The notes: generated from the letters alone by a model not told the origin. Positions 1-9,558 are shown, counted from the first letter of the stretch. The stretch is DNA of 64,000 nucleotides from Parabacteroides sp. PH5-46 (GCF_029892785.1 NZ_JARXXA010000008.1:124001-188000); one strand, 5' to 3'. Made by a program: numbers and translations.

Positions 1-642
1 TGTAGGGCAGAGTGATTTTTTTACATCCAGGTTATAAGGCCGTCCTTTGGCGTTGACCTGGAAGGCTACGATTACCTTGCCTTTGGCATTATTGCACTCG
101 TCGAATACGGGATAGAAGATGTTTTCTTCCACATACTCTTCATAGGCTTTTTTACCGGTTACAGGTCGGGGATTTCCGGCTACTTTTATTTCGTTTGTGG
201 GTATGGGTTCGGGAACCGTCAGGGTGCGTGATCTGGCAGACTGTTTAGCCATAGATTGCTCCTGAACGTCCATGTCAGCCGCTTCATTCTCAAACAGAAA
301 TTCGTCTGCCGGAGCTTCTTTGGTTACAATATCAATGGTTTGGGCAACCTGGCTTTCTTGTCTGAGAGGGCTGTCTTCCTGTAGCAGAAAATGAGCGCCA
401 AGCCCAATGCAGGCCAGCAGACTGGCTGCTACGCCTATCGTTTGTATGAGTTGGTATTTCTTTTGTGTTTTGCGACTGATCTTTGTCCGGATATCTTCGA
501 TACGTTGTGCATGTTTTTCATCCTTTACCTGATCGTAACCTTCCAATGCATCAGCCAGAAAAGGATCTTTCATCGCCTCTTTTTCGATGCGATGTGCCGC
601 TTTCCCTCTACGTTTGCCTTGTATGTAATTCAGAAAATTCAT
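1..642 (-). CDS. TonB C-terminal-domain membrane protein, probable anti-sigma partner (partial)
   Basis: This open frame starts at the ATG at 642 and runs off the left edge after 214 codons. Residues 1-63 are charged and cytoplasmic, 64-87 form one hydrophobic helix, then comes a Pro/Glu-rich linker. From about residue 165 a segment (NIFYPVFDECNNAKGKVIV and onward) resembles the TonB C-terminal domain that reaches outer-membrane receptors. Its ATG overlaps the stop of the upstream sigma-factor gene (ATGA), so the two are translationally coupled. A single-pass protein coupled to an ECF sigma factor suggests an anti-sigma or energy-transducer role; that part is inference. The C-terminal end is not in the window. 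Confidence 0.75.
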   Translation of the reverse strand, partial: MNFLNYIQGKRRGKAAHRIEKEAMKDPFLADALEGYDQVKDEKHAQRIEDIRTKISRKTQKKYQLIQTIGVAASLLACIGLGAHFLLQEDSPLRQESQVAQTIDIVTKEAPADEFLFENEAADMDVQEQSMAKQSARSRTLTVPEPIPTNEIKVAGNPRPVTGKKAYEEYVEENIFYPVFDECNNAKGKVIVAFQVNAKGRPYNLDVKKSLCPT

Positions 643-1223
643 GCTTTATGTTTATCGATACATATCTTTAAATTTCGTTTCCCGTTCTGGATATAACTTT
701 TCACCTGGCTAAGTGTATATCCTGTCACATCGGTGATATCAGCATACGACATTTCATCCATGAAAAAATGTGTAATACTGGTTCGTTGTGCTTCCGGAAG
801 CCTCTCCATACAATGCTTCAAGGCTTCCAGACGCTCTTCATCTTCTTCTTCGCTTAATAGATGCAAAACTTCGTCGGATTCCATAATATTGACTCCAAAA
901 TCAACCGTTATTTCCCGACTTTCTTTCCGCAAGATCTGCAGACAGTGGTTTTTAATTACACTGTATATCCAGGTACGAAACAAGCCTATTTCATAATTGG
1001 AAACTTTGGGTAGCAGGTCTTCAAAGAGTTGCATAACGGCATCTTGCGACTTATCCGCATCGTGCAAATATTTCAAACAAACTCCGTACAAAAGGGGTAT
1101 GTATCGATTGTACAACTCACCGAAATAGTCAGTTTTTCCGGAGCTTTTGTAGCTTGCCAGCAGCTCTTCATCGGTTAGTTTCGATATGTTTTTCCTTCCG
1201 AACAAGTGTTTGTTTTGAGGCAA
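639..1223 (-). CDS. ECF-type RNA polymerase sigma factor
   Basis: This 194-residue protein has the two-domain layout of ECF sigma-70 factors. A region 2-like helix (ELYNRYIPLLYGVCLKYL, about residues 36-53) is followed by DADKSQDAVMQLFEDLL, where core binding and -10 recognition occur. Region 4 lies at about 140-190 (LPEAQRTSITHFFMDEMSY, then an HTH). No ATG lies in frame upstream, so TTG at 1223 is the likely start, 17 bp after the stop of the GH2 gene. The gene is followed with a 4-base overlap by a membrane TonB-domain protein, a common Bacteroidales sigma/anti-sigma arrangement. Target genes cannot be told from the sequence. Confidence 0.88.
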   Translation of the reverse strand: MPQNKHLFGRKNISKLTDEELLASYKSSGKTDYFGELYNRYIPLLYGVCLKYLHDADKSQDAVMQLFEDLLPKVSNYEIGLFRTWIYSVIKNHCLQILRKESREITVDFGVNIMESDEVLHLLSEEEDEERLEALKHCMERLPEAQRTSITHFFMDEMSYADITDVTGYTLSQVKSYIQNGKRNLKICIDKHKA

Positions 1224-1240
1224 ATGTAGACAAAATATTC

Positions 1241-4200
1241 TTATTTCGTCTCCGGATTAACAAAAGCTACTTTCAATAAAGGAAGAAAATCCTTCTTGTT
1301 ATCGCACTTGAAGAAAGCGCTAAACTCGTCCCGGTCTTCGTTTCCTATTTTGATAACTAATTTGTTCCATCCTTGTAACAGAGGCAACTCTTTGTAGACT
1401 ATTTCGTTCTTTCCGTCATGAGATACGTTGCTATAGGGCTCATTGTTGATGAACAATTTACGATTCTTTGCTTTCAGCATCAGAGAGAGTTTAGGCATGT
1501 TAGGCTCTATCAACAAGTCGTCCAGCGGACGTGGACTGAATACATAGAATTCTAATGCCCATTCCTGGCTGTCTTTTGTCATTTTTTCCTTAGCGGCTAC
1601 CGGGAAATTCACCTGTTCATCACGTAAGAAGAACACTTCGTTGATGCTGATTTCCGGCTTTTTGTAATTAATTCCTGCGTTTTTCAGAATAGAGCTTAGG
1701 GTGTTATACCCTTTCTCCGAATTAGCAAACTCCGTTAATGTGCTCAGGTAGAACGTAGAGGAGCCGTGTTGGTATTTTACAAACACCGGAGTGGCAGCCG
1801 TACATTCATATTCGCTACGGATTGTACCGGCAGTTTTGATCTCTTCGGGACGTTTGTTCCATTTGCGCCAATCGGTTTTGCAAGCGTTTAATAACACTTC
1901 ACCTTCCTCTACTAATAGGCCTTTCAGTGAGTAGTTACAAGCATCCGTTCTTTGAAGTTCGCAGAAATAAAAATCGGAATTATTCAATCCGCGCATCCAT
2001 GCTTTCTGTACAGGGAGGAAAGACGAACGCTTCAAGGCGTCTAAGGCTACCGGAAGTGGCAGTATTTCATTAAAATCAGCTACAGTTTCCGGCACAAGCC
2101 CCCATATCCAGATGTTCGCTCCTTTGCTTATTTGCTTCTGTATTTCCTTTTTAGTGTTTGCAGCTAATGCCTGATTACCATCTACGATATACAGCAAAGA
2201 GGCGGGAGTAGTTACTTTAGAGGCGAAGACTACGCCCTGTGCATCCAGAAGTTGTTTTACTTTACTATCCGGATCACCGATAAATACTACTTCTTTATAG
2301 TCTTTAGTTGCCGCCGGAGCTTGCTGAGCTTCGTACTGCGCTTTATCAATTACGGCGTAAGGAGACCAGGCAGGTGCTCCCGGAGCATTCACTGCACGTA
2401 AGGCAGCGAACATCGGCCATTCCTGATAGAGTGGCAGGGTAGGGTCATAACCTGGATTAAATGTTGTACTGTAAGGCCCCATGCGTTCGGGTTGTACACC
2501 TGGGATACCTTCACGATATTCAGCGAAGAAGATACCATCTTTATTGATGTCAGGCGCTTGGGTGATGTCTTTTTTACCGAGTGCTAAGGGCTTCAAAGCA
2601 TACCATGCCATATTGAAGACTGTACTATATGACGCTCCCATTTTACGTTGTTCGGCTATCAGGTCGTAACTCTCGTTAGCCAAACCCTCCATGCGTCCTT
2701 CCTGTGATTCATAAGCACGTTCTCCGTTGTATATAGATACCTGTTCCGGTGTGCCGTAGTACGCCATACTGTGTTCACCGATTCCCCAGGGCTTACCGAT
2801 GTTAATCCACTCTTTCATAGAGTTGATGTCTCCATAGTGGCCTACTGTTACCGGTAGAATACCGTCGCCATCATCCTCTCCGTCAGAGGAGATCCAGGGG
2901 CGGGTAGGGTCATGCAGTTGTACGATATCTCTCCATTCCTCCCATGCCTTTTGTTGGCCGGGTAGTAGGTCCGGACGGTTATATACATGCAGGATAACGG
3001 GTTTATTCTCGTTGCTTATACTCCAACCAAAGATGGAAGCATGGTTCCGGTCTCGCAAGACGAAGCGTCTCAAGTGTTCTTTCGATGCTTGCCAGAAGTG
3101 TTCAGAGTCTAGTTTCGGCCCACCGTCACTGGCCCAGTTGGCTGTTTCGTTCAGTACACAGATACCCATTTCATCGGCCATGTCCAGATAGAAACGGGGA
3201 TAAATTTGCGCATGCGGACGTACGGCATTTCCATTCATCTCTTTAATGGCTGTAAACCAAGCCCAGGCGTAACGACGTGTCATTTGCGGAATACCCATGA
3301 AGTGCCAGGAGTCGCCATGCAAAGCATAAGGTTTGCCGTTTAGGTATTGTGTAGCCCCCACTAATGTCCATTCGCGCCAGCCAAAGCGTTCGTACTTTGT
3401 GTCAACGGTTTGTTTCTTGTCTTTTATAGACAGGAGTAAAGCGTATAGTTTAGGTTGTTCAGGAGTCCAGTATTGCAAGGTGTTTTCATTTACAGCTACC
3501 TGTAGCGTTACTTTCTGTGAGGTGTTGGCAGCAACAGATACTTTGGAAGGAGCTATTTGCAATGCTTCCGTGCCGAGCGTCCAGGCTGGAACGGGGGCGG
3601 AATGCATGTCGGTTCCTGCGCTATTGATCCATTCACGAACATTCCCTTGCAGTTGTATATCTGCTTTCTGGGCTGTTTTGTTCTGTACAGTTACTTCTAT
3701 TTCCAATGTATTTTTCGACACCAATGGCTTTATGTATACGTCTTCTATATGTACTTTGGGCATAGCCAGCAGATATACATCCTGCCAGATTCCGTTGATA
3801 TGGTATCCCCACATAGAACCTGCCGGAACAATGCGGCGGCCAATGGTTGAATTATCTTCAAATAAAGACTGGCAGCGAACACCTACCAGTATTTCTACCG
3901 TTTCTCCGGGAGCAACCTTATCCGTAATGTCGAAACTGAAAGGGAGGAACAAATCGAAGTTTTTGCCTATTTTTTCTTTATTTATGTAGACTTCGGAATA
4001 TCCTGCAACCGCTTCAAAATGAAGCTTAATCTGCTGATCTTTCCAGTTGCCGGGGATAGTGATATTCTTTTTCATCCATGCCATTTTCACTTGTTCCCAT
4101 TCTTTGGGATAAGAAGGGTAGTTGCGATGGTCGGGGCCTTCCAGATCCCGATTGGCAAAGGAATTTATGTTCCAGGGTGAGGGTATTTTAATGCGTGTCT

Positions 4201-4483
4201 TATCCCAGTTGCTATCATCCTTCGGCAGTAAGAGTTCGGGAGCTATTCCTTTCCCTCGTTTATAGTCTTTGGGCAAAGAAACGGCTTGGAAATCCCAATA
4301 GCCATTCAGGCAAATCTCTTGCCGATGTTCTTTTTCCGTTTTATTTACTAAGCCTTCCTGAGGAGCAAAGGTGTACGGGTAATTCAGTCTCTGATCGTTC
4401 GCTACTGTCTGCGCGTTTACCTTTGTAGATTGCAAAGTAAAACCAGCTAGCAGACTGCATAATAGAATTAAATTCTTCTTCAT
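1241..4483 (-). CDS. glycoside hydrolase family 2 protein, secreted
   Basis: This 1080-residue protein begins with a signal peptide (about residues 1-25, ending VNAQ). It continues with the GH2 order: sugar-binding jelly-roll (about 50-270), immunoglobulin-like domain (about 270-390), then a TIM barrel. The likely acid/base is Glu492 in WSISNEN and the nucleophile Glu570 in GIGEHS. About 350 further C-terminal residues are not assigned. GH2 enzymes cleave beta-galactosides, glucuronides, mannosides or related links; I cannot choose the substrate. The gene is followed 17 bp later by the ECF sigma factor on the same strand, which may be read-through rather than a functional link. No SusC/SusD genes are adjacent. 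Confidence 0.88.
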   Translation of the reverse strand: MKKNLILLCSLLAGFTLQSTKVNAQTVANDQRLNYPYTFAPQEGLVNKTEKEHRQEICLNGYWDFQAVSLPKDYKRGKGIAPELLLPKDDSNWDKTRIKIPSPWNINSFANRDLEGPDHRNYPSYPKEWEQVKMAWMKKNITIPGNWKDQQIKLHFEAVAGYSEVYINKEKIGKNFDLFLPFSFDITDKVAPGETVEILVGVRCQSLFEDNSTIGRRIVPAGSMWGYHINGIWQDVYLLAMPKVHIEDVYIKPLVSKNTLEIEVTVQNKTAQKADIQLQGNVREWINSAGTDMHSAPVPAWTLGTEALQIAPSKVSVAANTSQKVTLQVAVNENTLQYWTPEQPKLYALLLSIKDKKQTVDTKYERFGWREWTLVGATQYLNGKPYALHGDSWHFMGIPQMTRRYAWAWFTAIKEMNGNAVRPHAQIYPRFYLDMADEMGICVLNETANWASDGGPKLDSEHFWQASKEHLRRFVLRDRNHASIFGWSISNENKPVILHVYNRPDLLPGQQKAWEEWRDIVQLHDPTRPWISSDGEDDGDGILPVTVGHYGDINSMKEWINIGKPWGIGEHSMAYYGTPEQVSIYNGERAYESQEGRMEGLANESYDLIAEQRKMGASYSTVFNMAWYALKPLALGKKDITQAPDINKDGIFFAEYREGIPGVQPERMGPYSTTFNPGYDPTLPLYQEWPMFAALRAVNAPGAPAWSPYAVIDKAQYEAQQAPAATKDYKEVVFIGDPDSKVKQLLDAQGVVFASKVTTPASLLYIVDGNQALAANTKKEIQKQISKGANIWIWGLVPETVADFNEILPLPVALDALKRSSFLPVQKAWMRGLNNSDFYFCELQRTDACNYSLKGLLVEEGEVLLNACKTDWRKWNKRPEEIKTAGTIRSEYECTAATPVFVKYQHGSSTFYLSTLTEFANSEKGYNTLSSILKNAGINYKKPEISINEVFFLRDEQVNFPVAAKEKMTKDSQEWALEFYVFSPRPLDDLLIEPNMPKLSLMLKAKNRKLFINNEPYSNVSHDGKNEIVYKELPLLQGWNKLVIKIGNEDRDEFSAFFKCDNKKDFLPLLKVAFVNPETK

Positions 4484-4756
4484 ATTTTCAAATTAAAAAA
4501 CTAGGTTTGTTTATTTCAAATTGCGGTATTATCAAGAGGCAAAGTAAAAAGAACAGTATTAAGAAGGAGGGATAAAAAGGCTTAATCTGGTATTAAAAAC
4601 GGATTAATAAGTCTTGAAACCCTATTAAAAAGACGTTTTTTGCAGAATTCATGTTGCAGATGTGGAAAAAATATCAGCCGGTTTATGGAATCCGACAGGC
4701 AAAGTATATCTATTGGGAAAGGCCTGTTTATTCACATACTAAAAAAATGAATAATT

Positions 4757-6427
4757 ATGAAAACAAGAAAAAATGTAGTATTCCTGCTTGCCTCTGTATT
4801 GGCTGTTGTATTGTTTGCCTGTTCGCAAACAAAGTCTGTAAAAACAAATACTCAGACAGAAGAACCTGTCGTGATAGAAGATGAATATCTTATCTCAGAA
4901 GATAGGGCAGAACCCTCTATCCAATATCAAAAGGAATTTGCACTAGAAATGGAGGCTCCGGTCTCCGAAGTGCTTTTTTGCATAACTGAGGATCAAGCCT
5001 ATTATGCCAACACAGAGGAGTATGGCAAGATCGTAGAAAACCGCTTCAAACGGGCAACGGATGAGCCTCTTTCTACCTTCTCTATTGACGTGGATGCAGC
5101 TTCCTACAGCAATATGCGGCGCTTTATTAATCAGGGGCAAATGCCTCCGGCTGATGCGATTCGTACCGAGGAGTTAGTCAACTATTTCTCTTATAATTAT
5201 GCCAAACCAAAGGGGAATGATCCGGTGAAGATATCAGCAGAAGTAGGTGCCTGCCCCTGGAACGAACAACATCGCCTGGTGCATATCGGCATCAAAGCAA
5301 AGGAAATAGCGGGAGATGAACTACCTGCCTCTAATCTGGTATTCCTGATTGATGTATCCGGCTCTATGTATGGGCCTACCCGTCTGGAGTTGGTGAAGTC
5401 TTCCCTTAAGCTGCTGGTTAATAATCTGCGGGAGCAGGATAGGGTGGCTATCGTAGTATATTCCGGATCGGCGGGAGAAGTATTACCATCTACCTCCGGA
5501 AGCGACAAACAAAAGATACGCGAAGCATTGGATAACCTGACAACCGGAGGCTCAACTGCTGGAGGAGCCGGTATTCAACTGGCTTATAAGATTGCCGAAA
5601 AGAACTTCATCCCCAAAGGCAATAACCGTATCATCCTGTGTACAGATGGTGATTTTAATGTAGGAGTCTCTTCTAATCAAGGTTTGGAACAACTAATTGA
5701 AACAAAGCGCAAATCCGGTGTATTCCTGACGGTCTTAGGCTATGGCATGGGAAACTACAAGGATAGCAAGATGCAAGTATTGGCCGAGAAAGGGAACGGC
5801 AATCATGCCTATATTGATAACTTGCAGGAAGCCAATCGGGTATTGGTGTCCGAATTTGGCGGTACGATCTATACAGTAGCCAAAGATGTGAAGCTGCAAA
5901 TAGAGTTCAACCCTGCTTTTGTACAGGCCTATCGCCTGATAGGATATGAAAGCCGCCTGTTGAACAAAGAAGACTTTAACGACGATACCAAAGATGCCGG
6001 AGAAATGGGTGCCGGACACGTAGTAACAGCCTTCTACGAAGTGATACCGGTAGGTGTAAAGAGCAACGTTTCTGGAAGTGTAGACGACCTGAAATACCAG
6101 CAACCCTCCAAACCCGTTCAGCCCTTCCTGACTGGTTCAAAAGAGCTACTGACAGTCAAACTCCGCTACAAACAGCCGGACGGTGATGTCAGCAAAAAGA
6201 TGGAACTTCCCCTCATTGACAATAAAAAGAATGATGTATCCTCGGACTTCCGCTTTGCCTCCTCCGTCGCCATGTTCGGCCAACTGCTCCGTAACTCTGA
6301 CTACAAAGGCGAAGCCTCCTACGACAAAGTAATCGCTCTGGCGAAAACCGCTCTGGCCGATGACTCTCAAGGCTACCGACACGAGTTCGTCCGCCTGGCA
6401 GAAACCACCAAATCTTTAAGCCATTAA
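4757..6427 (+). CDS. VWA-domain lipoprotein (YfbK-like)
   Basis: This 556-residue protein has a lipoprotein signal with Cys22 in LFACSQ. A von Willebrand N-terminal segment (about 90-180, with the phrase TFSIDVDAASYSNMRRF typical of the family) precedes a VWA domain whose MIDAS metal site is DVSGSM at 199-204. A C-terminal DUF3520-like segment ends near residue 550. Proteins of this type are membrane-anchored and thought to bind partners through the metal site; the physiological ligand is unknown. It is divergent from the GH2 gene, with 273 bp between them, and stands alone. The second start-like ORF at 4651 in another frame is not used. Confidence 0.87.
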   Translation: MKTRKNVVFLLASVLAVVLFACSQTKSVKTNTQTEEPVVIEDEYLISEDRAEPSIQYQKEFALEMEAPVSEVLFCITEDQAYYANTEEYGKIVENRFKRATDEPLSTFSIDVDAASYSNMRRFINQGQMPPADAIRTEELVNYFSYNYAKPKGNDPVKISAEVGACPWNEQHRLVHIGIKAKEIAGDELPASNLVFLIDVSGSMYGPTRLELVKSSLKLLVNNLREQDRVAIVVYSGSAGEVLPSTSGSDKQKIREALDNLTTGGSTAGGAGIQLAYKIAEKNFIPKGNNRIILCTDGDFNVGVSSNQGLEQLIETKRKSGVFLTVLGYGMGNYKDSKMQVLAEKGNGNHAYIDNLQEANRVLVSEFGGTIYTVAKDVKLQIEFNPAFVQAYRLIGYESRLLNKEDFNDDTKDAGEMGAGHVVTAFYEVIPVGVKSNVSGSVDDLKYQQPSKPVQPFLTGSKELLTVKLRYKQPDGDVSKKMELPLIDNKKNDVSSDFRFASSVAMFGQLLRNSDYKGEASYDKVIALAKTALADDSQGYRHEFVRLAETTKSLSH

Positions 6428-6453
6428 GGCTTAAAGATTAATTGCAAATGAGA

Positions 6454-6489
6454 AGTTGAAAATGAGTTTGAGACAATTCGTTTTCAACT
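6454..6489. terminator. hairpin between convergent genes
   Basis: A 9-bp perfect stem (AGTTGAAAA at 6454-6462 with TTTTCAACT at 6481-6489) and an 18-nt loop lies between the VWA gene and the convergent BRO-domain gene. Position and A/T-rich flanks suit a bidirectional terminator, but the loop is long. Confidence 0.4.
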
Positions 6490-6490
6490 T

Positions 6491-7339
6491 TCAATCCTTT
6501 ACGTCTTGCGATTCATTACCCTTTAACATAATACCATCTTTTGCATTGAGAGGAGAAATTGCTTTCTTTCCTGTCTTGGATTCCAATTCAAGTCGTGCGT
6601 TGCGGGCGATTTCTCCTCCTTGTTGGGCTATGTTGGCATGATCCTCAAATGTTTCCGGATCGTTAGATTCTGATATTTCTTTTGTAGAGAGTTCAGCAAG
6701 CATGCTAAGAATCAGCTCTTTGTTTGTCATGTTATCTCGAAGGTTTTCTTTCTTCAGACCCTTGAACTGTTTGTATTCCTTAGCTGTCATCTCTGACCAA
6801 CTTTGATAAATGATATCTGTCAATGAGGCGAAATGAATCCCTTCCTGTAATCCCCGTTTCTTCCATTCATCAGTCAGTTCTTTCCTAATTTCAATGGACT
6901 TTAGTCGTTGATTAATCCAATTGTCAGAATACCCCAGCCGTTTATAATCCATCATGGCTTGTTTTATAGAAAGTTCCGGGTCTTGAATTTGATCCAAACG
7001 CTCACTAGCAACTTTTGCCATCCATAGCTTGAAAGGTTCTGCTTTTGGTGAAGGGATGGATTGGATAAGGCGAAGAAGTTGCTCGGTATCAGCAACATCA
7101 GTTGTTCTCATTTTGCCATCCATTGCACGCATTTTTAAACCGTGACAATTTGTCACGGTTTCATTTCCTTCTTCTTTTAGTCGTTGCTTTAACTTTCTCC
7201 AATATGCAGTAGGATCAAGGCTTTCTGTTAAAATGGCAACTGCATCAACAATAGAGAAATACCATTTCTCTTGTTCTTCGTCCCATGCAGTACGGATTTT
7301 CTTTTCCTCGAAAAATTTAATCGCTTGTTTTTGTGTCAT
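6491..7339 (-). CDS. BRO-N / DinD-like protein
   Basis: The 282-residue protein starts with a Bro-N DNA-binding domain (about 14-115, with WYFSIVDAVAILTESLDPTA and YWRKLKQRLKEEG), as found in phage antirepressors. The C-terminal half (FKGLKKENLRDNMTNKEL and the following stretch to KAISPLNA) resembles the DNA-damage-inducible protein DinD. It starts 16 bp after the purine permease on the same strand, so it probably shares that operon. Possible roles are regulation or a DNA-damage response; there are no other phage genes nearby. The link to purine uptake is only positional. Confidence 0.78.
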   Translation of the reverse strand: MTQKQAIKFFEEKKIRTAWDEEQEKWYFSIVDAVAILTESLDPTAYWRKLKQRLKEEGNETVTNCHGLKMRAMDGKMRTTDVADTEQLLRLIQSIPSPKAEPFKLWMAKVASERLDQIQDPELSIKQAMMDYKRLGYSDNWINQRLKSIEIRKELTDEWKKRGLQEGIHFASLTDIIYQSWSEMTAKEYKQFKGLKKENLRDNMTNKELILSMLAELSTKEISESNDPETFEDHANIAQQGGEIARNARLELESKTGKKAISPLNAKDGIMLKGNESQDVKD

Positions 7340-7355
7340 ATAGTTAATATTTGGC

Positions 7356-8651
7356 TTATATAAATATGTAATTCAATATAAAGAGGATAGCGAGAATGTA
7401 CATGGGAATGCTTATCTCTTTGTATTTGCCACTGAGTAGTTTGACGAGTACGAAACAGAGGAGACCCAGGATCATGCCGTCGGCGATGGAGTAGGTGAGG
7501 ACCATCATGATGATGGTGACGAAGGCGGGGAGGGCTTCCGATATGTCATCCATGTCTATCTTTTTGATGGAGTCCATCATCAGTACACCTACCAGTACGA
7601 GGGCTCCTGTGGTGGCTGCTCCCGGTATCAATAGGAAGATAGGGGCAAAGAACAGGGCGATAAGGAATAGTATACCGGTGGCAAAGGAGGTGAGTCCAGA
7701 GCGTCCGCCTTCCGCTATTCCAGAGGCGCTTTCTACATATGTAGTGATGGTAGAACAGCCCAGTACGGCACCAACAGTTGTGCCGATAGCGTCTGACATC
7801 ATGGCTTCTTTTACCCGGGGGATTTCCCCGTCTTCTTTCATAATACCGGTCTTGGTGGCAAGTCCTACCAGTGTGCCGGCTGTATCAAATATGTTCATGA
7901 AAAGAAGCGTAAAGATAATAACTGCCATGTCGAAGGTAAAGAACTCCTTAAAGTCGAACTTCCAGAAGGTAGGCTCCAGCGAGTGAGGCATGGAAACCGG
8001 CAGGAAGTTGTCCGGTATCTGGGTTACTCCCAGCGGAATACCAATCAGCGTACAGATAATAATGCTGAAAAACAAAGCGCCTTTTACCTTCTTTATCATC
8101 AAGGCTCCGCTTATGATAATCCCGATCATCGCCAATACCGAGGCGGGGGTAAACTCGCCCAGTTGTACGAATGTAGAAGGGTTAGAAGCAATAATACCGG
8201 CATTTTTCAGCCCTATAAAGGCTATAAACATCCCGATACCGGCGGATATGGCATAGCGCAGGTTCATCGGGATACTGTTTAATATAATCTCGCGGATATT
8301 GATAAATGTAATCAGGATGAAGATAACCCCTTCTACAAACATGGCAGTAAGGGCTGTTTGCCAGGAATAACCCATCCCTTCCACCAATGTAAAGGCAAAG
8401 AAGGCATTAAGCGCCATGCTGGGAGCCTGTGCAAAAGGCAGTTTCGCCATAAAGGCAAGTAATAGGGTGGCAATAGCCGAGGCCAAGGCTGTAGCCGTGA
8501 AAACGGCGCCTTTATCCATGCCGGTTGTCCCTAAAATAGAAGGATTGACGGCCAGGATATAACTCATGGTCAAGAAGGTAGTAAGTCCGGCGATCAGCTC
8601 TGTCCGGATGGTCATGGATTTCTTGTCGAAACCGAGGTATTTCTCTATCAT
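7356..8651 (-). CDS. NCS2-family purine (adenine/guanine/hypoxanthine) permease
   Basis: The 431-residue polytopic protein has about 12-14 hydrophobic segments and the AzgA/PbuG-type features of NCS2 transporters. These include an N-terminal TELIAGLTTFLTMSYILAVN, a NIFDTAGTLVGLATK motif near the middle and ESASGIAEGGRSGLTSFATG after it. This subfamily imports purine bases by proton symport across the inner membrane. It starts 2 bp after the DUF5020 gene, and a BRO-domain gene follows after 16 bp, giving a three-gene operon. Which purine is carried cannot be read from the sequence. Confidence 0.92.
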   Translation of the reverse strand: MIEKYLGFDKKSMTIRTELIAGLTTFLTMSYILAVNPSILGTTGMDKGAVFTATALASAIATLLLAFMAKLPFAQAPSMALNAFFAFTLVEGMGYSWQTALTAMFVEGVIFILITFINIREIILNSIPMNLRYAISAGIGMFIAFIGLKNAGIIASNPSTFVQLGEFTPASVLAMIGIIISGALMIKKVKGALFFSIIICTLIGIPLGVTQIPDNFLPVSMPHSLEPTFWKFDFKEFFTFDMAVIIFTLLFMNIFDTAGTLVGLATKTGIMKEDGEIPRVKEAMMSDAIGTTVGAVLGCSTITTYVESASGIAEGGRSGLTSFATGILFLIALFFAPIFLLIPGAATTGALVLVGVLMMDSIKKIDMDDISEALPAFVTIIMMVLTYSIADGMILGLLCFVLVKLLSGKYKEISIPMYILAILFILNYIFI

Positions 8652-8653
8652 AA

Positions 8654-9355
8654 TTACTTAAATGTCCATTTAATAGCTACTGTAGGAATGGCATAAAAAC
8701 CATCCCGGTTGGCAAAGTTATAAGTTAATTCAACTTCACTCCCTACGCTGAGGTTAAAATTCTCGTCTATACCTTTTATTTTGTTCAGGTTTACCCAGAA
8801 CTGAGGCTCGGCCATAAAGATAAAGTCCCCTACGGAGGTCTTCTCTCTCCACCAGTCGGCAAACCCGCTGAACGTACAAAGGCCCTCTCTGGCAAAGTGC
8901 AGGTACCAGGTGGCTGTTAGCTGAAAGTTATGCGGGCTATCATGTTTCTGTATGTATTTGTACATGGGTGTAAAGGTAAATCCTTTCTTAAAATCCTGAC
9001 TATTATAGGTGTAAGTTCCTCCTAATAAATAGGCATTCTGAAAGGGAAACGATTTGGTAAGCCCTCCGTTATATTCCACATGCACAGAAAAGGGGTTTTG
9101 CCAGAATTGCAGTTCGCGGGCTATTTCCCAATATCCGGATACTATTCCTTCGCTTTTGTAGTCCATGTCGATAAAGAAAAACGTACTTCCCCACTTGTCG
9201 GGGCGGAACATTTCTACGGTAGAGGTCAGTGCCGGACGCCCGTCCAGGTCTTTGCTGTAGATAGATCCCCCAAAGTCGTAGTGTAATTGGATGTTCTGAG
9301 CTGTTGCGCACAGAGATAGTAATGTAAAAGCTGTTAAAGCCAGATGTTTTCTCAT
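8654..9355 (-). CDS. DUF5020 family outer-membrane protein, Tsx-like channel candidate
   Basis: The 233-residue protein has a cleavable signal peptide (about residues 1-19, ending CATAQ). The rest alternates aromatic and polar residues in strands (LHYDFGG, FFFIDMDY, SGYWEIARELQFW, LTATWYLHFA) typical of a small beta-barrel ending in WTFK. It matches the DUF5020 family, which looks like the nucleoside channel Tsx. It sits 2 bp upstream of the purine permease, which supports a job as the outer-membrane entry route for purines or nucleosides; that role is inference. The promoter region ahead of it holds a 22-bp periodic repeat array. Confidence 0.8.
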   Translation of the reverse strand: MRKHLALTAFTLLSLCATAQNIQLHYDFGGSIYSKDLDGRPALTSTVEMFRPDKWGSTFFFIDMDYKSEGIVSGYWEIARELQFWQNPFSVHVEYNGGLTKSFPFQNAYLLGGTYTYNSQDFKKGFTFTPMYKYIQKHDSPHNFQLTATWYLHFAREGLCTFSGFADWWREKTSVGDFIFMAEPQFWVNLNKIKGIDENFNLSVGSEVELTYNFANRDGFYAIPTVAIKWTFK

Positions 9356-9400
9356 CAGCGTTCTTTGTTTTTTTGAGCAACAAAAGTAATAAAAATACGC

Positions 9401-9510
9401 TACACCTACTTTAAAAATAATTTAGAGGTACGTCTAAATCAAATTACACGTACCTCTAAATTTATTTACACCTACCTCTAAATGAATTTAGACGTACCTC
9501 TAAATCATTT
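9401..9510. repeat. 22-bp periodic palindromic repeat array 1
   Basis: Five units begin at 9401, 9423, 9445, 9467 and 9489, exactly 22 bp apart. The shared core is TACACSTACCTCTAAAT, degenerate in the first unit. Units contain self-complementary parts: ATTTAGASGTACSTCTAAAT at 9420-9439 is the exact reverse complement of 9486-9505. The array lies 46-155 bp upstream of the DUF5020 start and just past the AsmA gene end. There are no spacers and no cas genes, so it is not a CRISPR array. Its function is unknown. Confidence 0.9.
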
Positions 9511-9558
9511 TTGGAAAAGATTTTCCCCCAAAGTGATGAACAGTGGCTGATGAAATGA

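Noticed and set aside
3333-3989. 218-aa plus-strand frame inside the GH2 gene
   Set aside because: It is antisense to clear GH2 coding sequence, with no family-like motif; a codon-bias shadow.
4651-4884. 77-aa frame upstream of and overlapping the VWA gene
   Set aside because: It overlaps the real signal peptide in another frame and has no family features.
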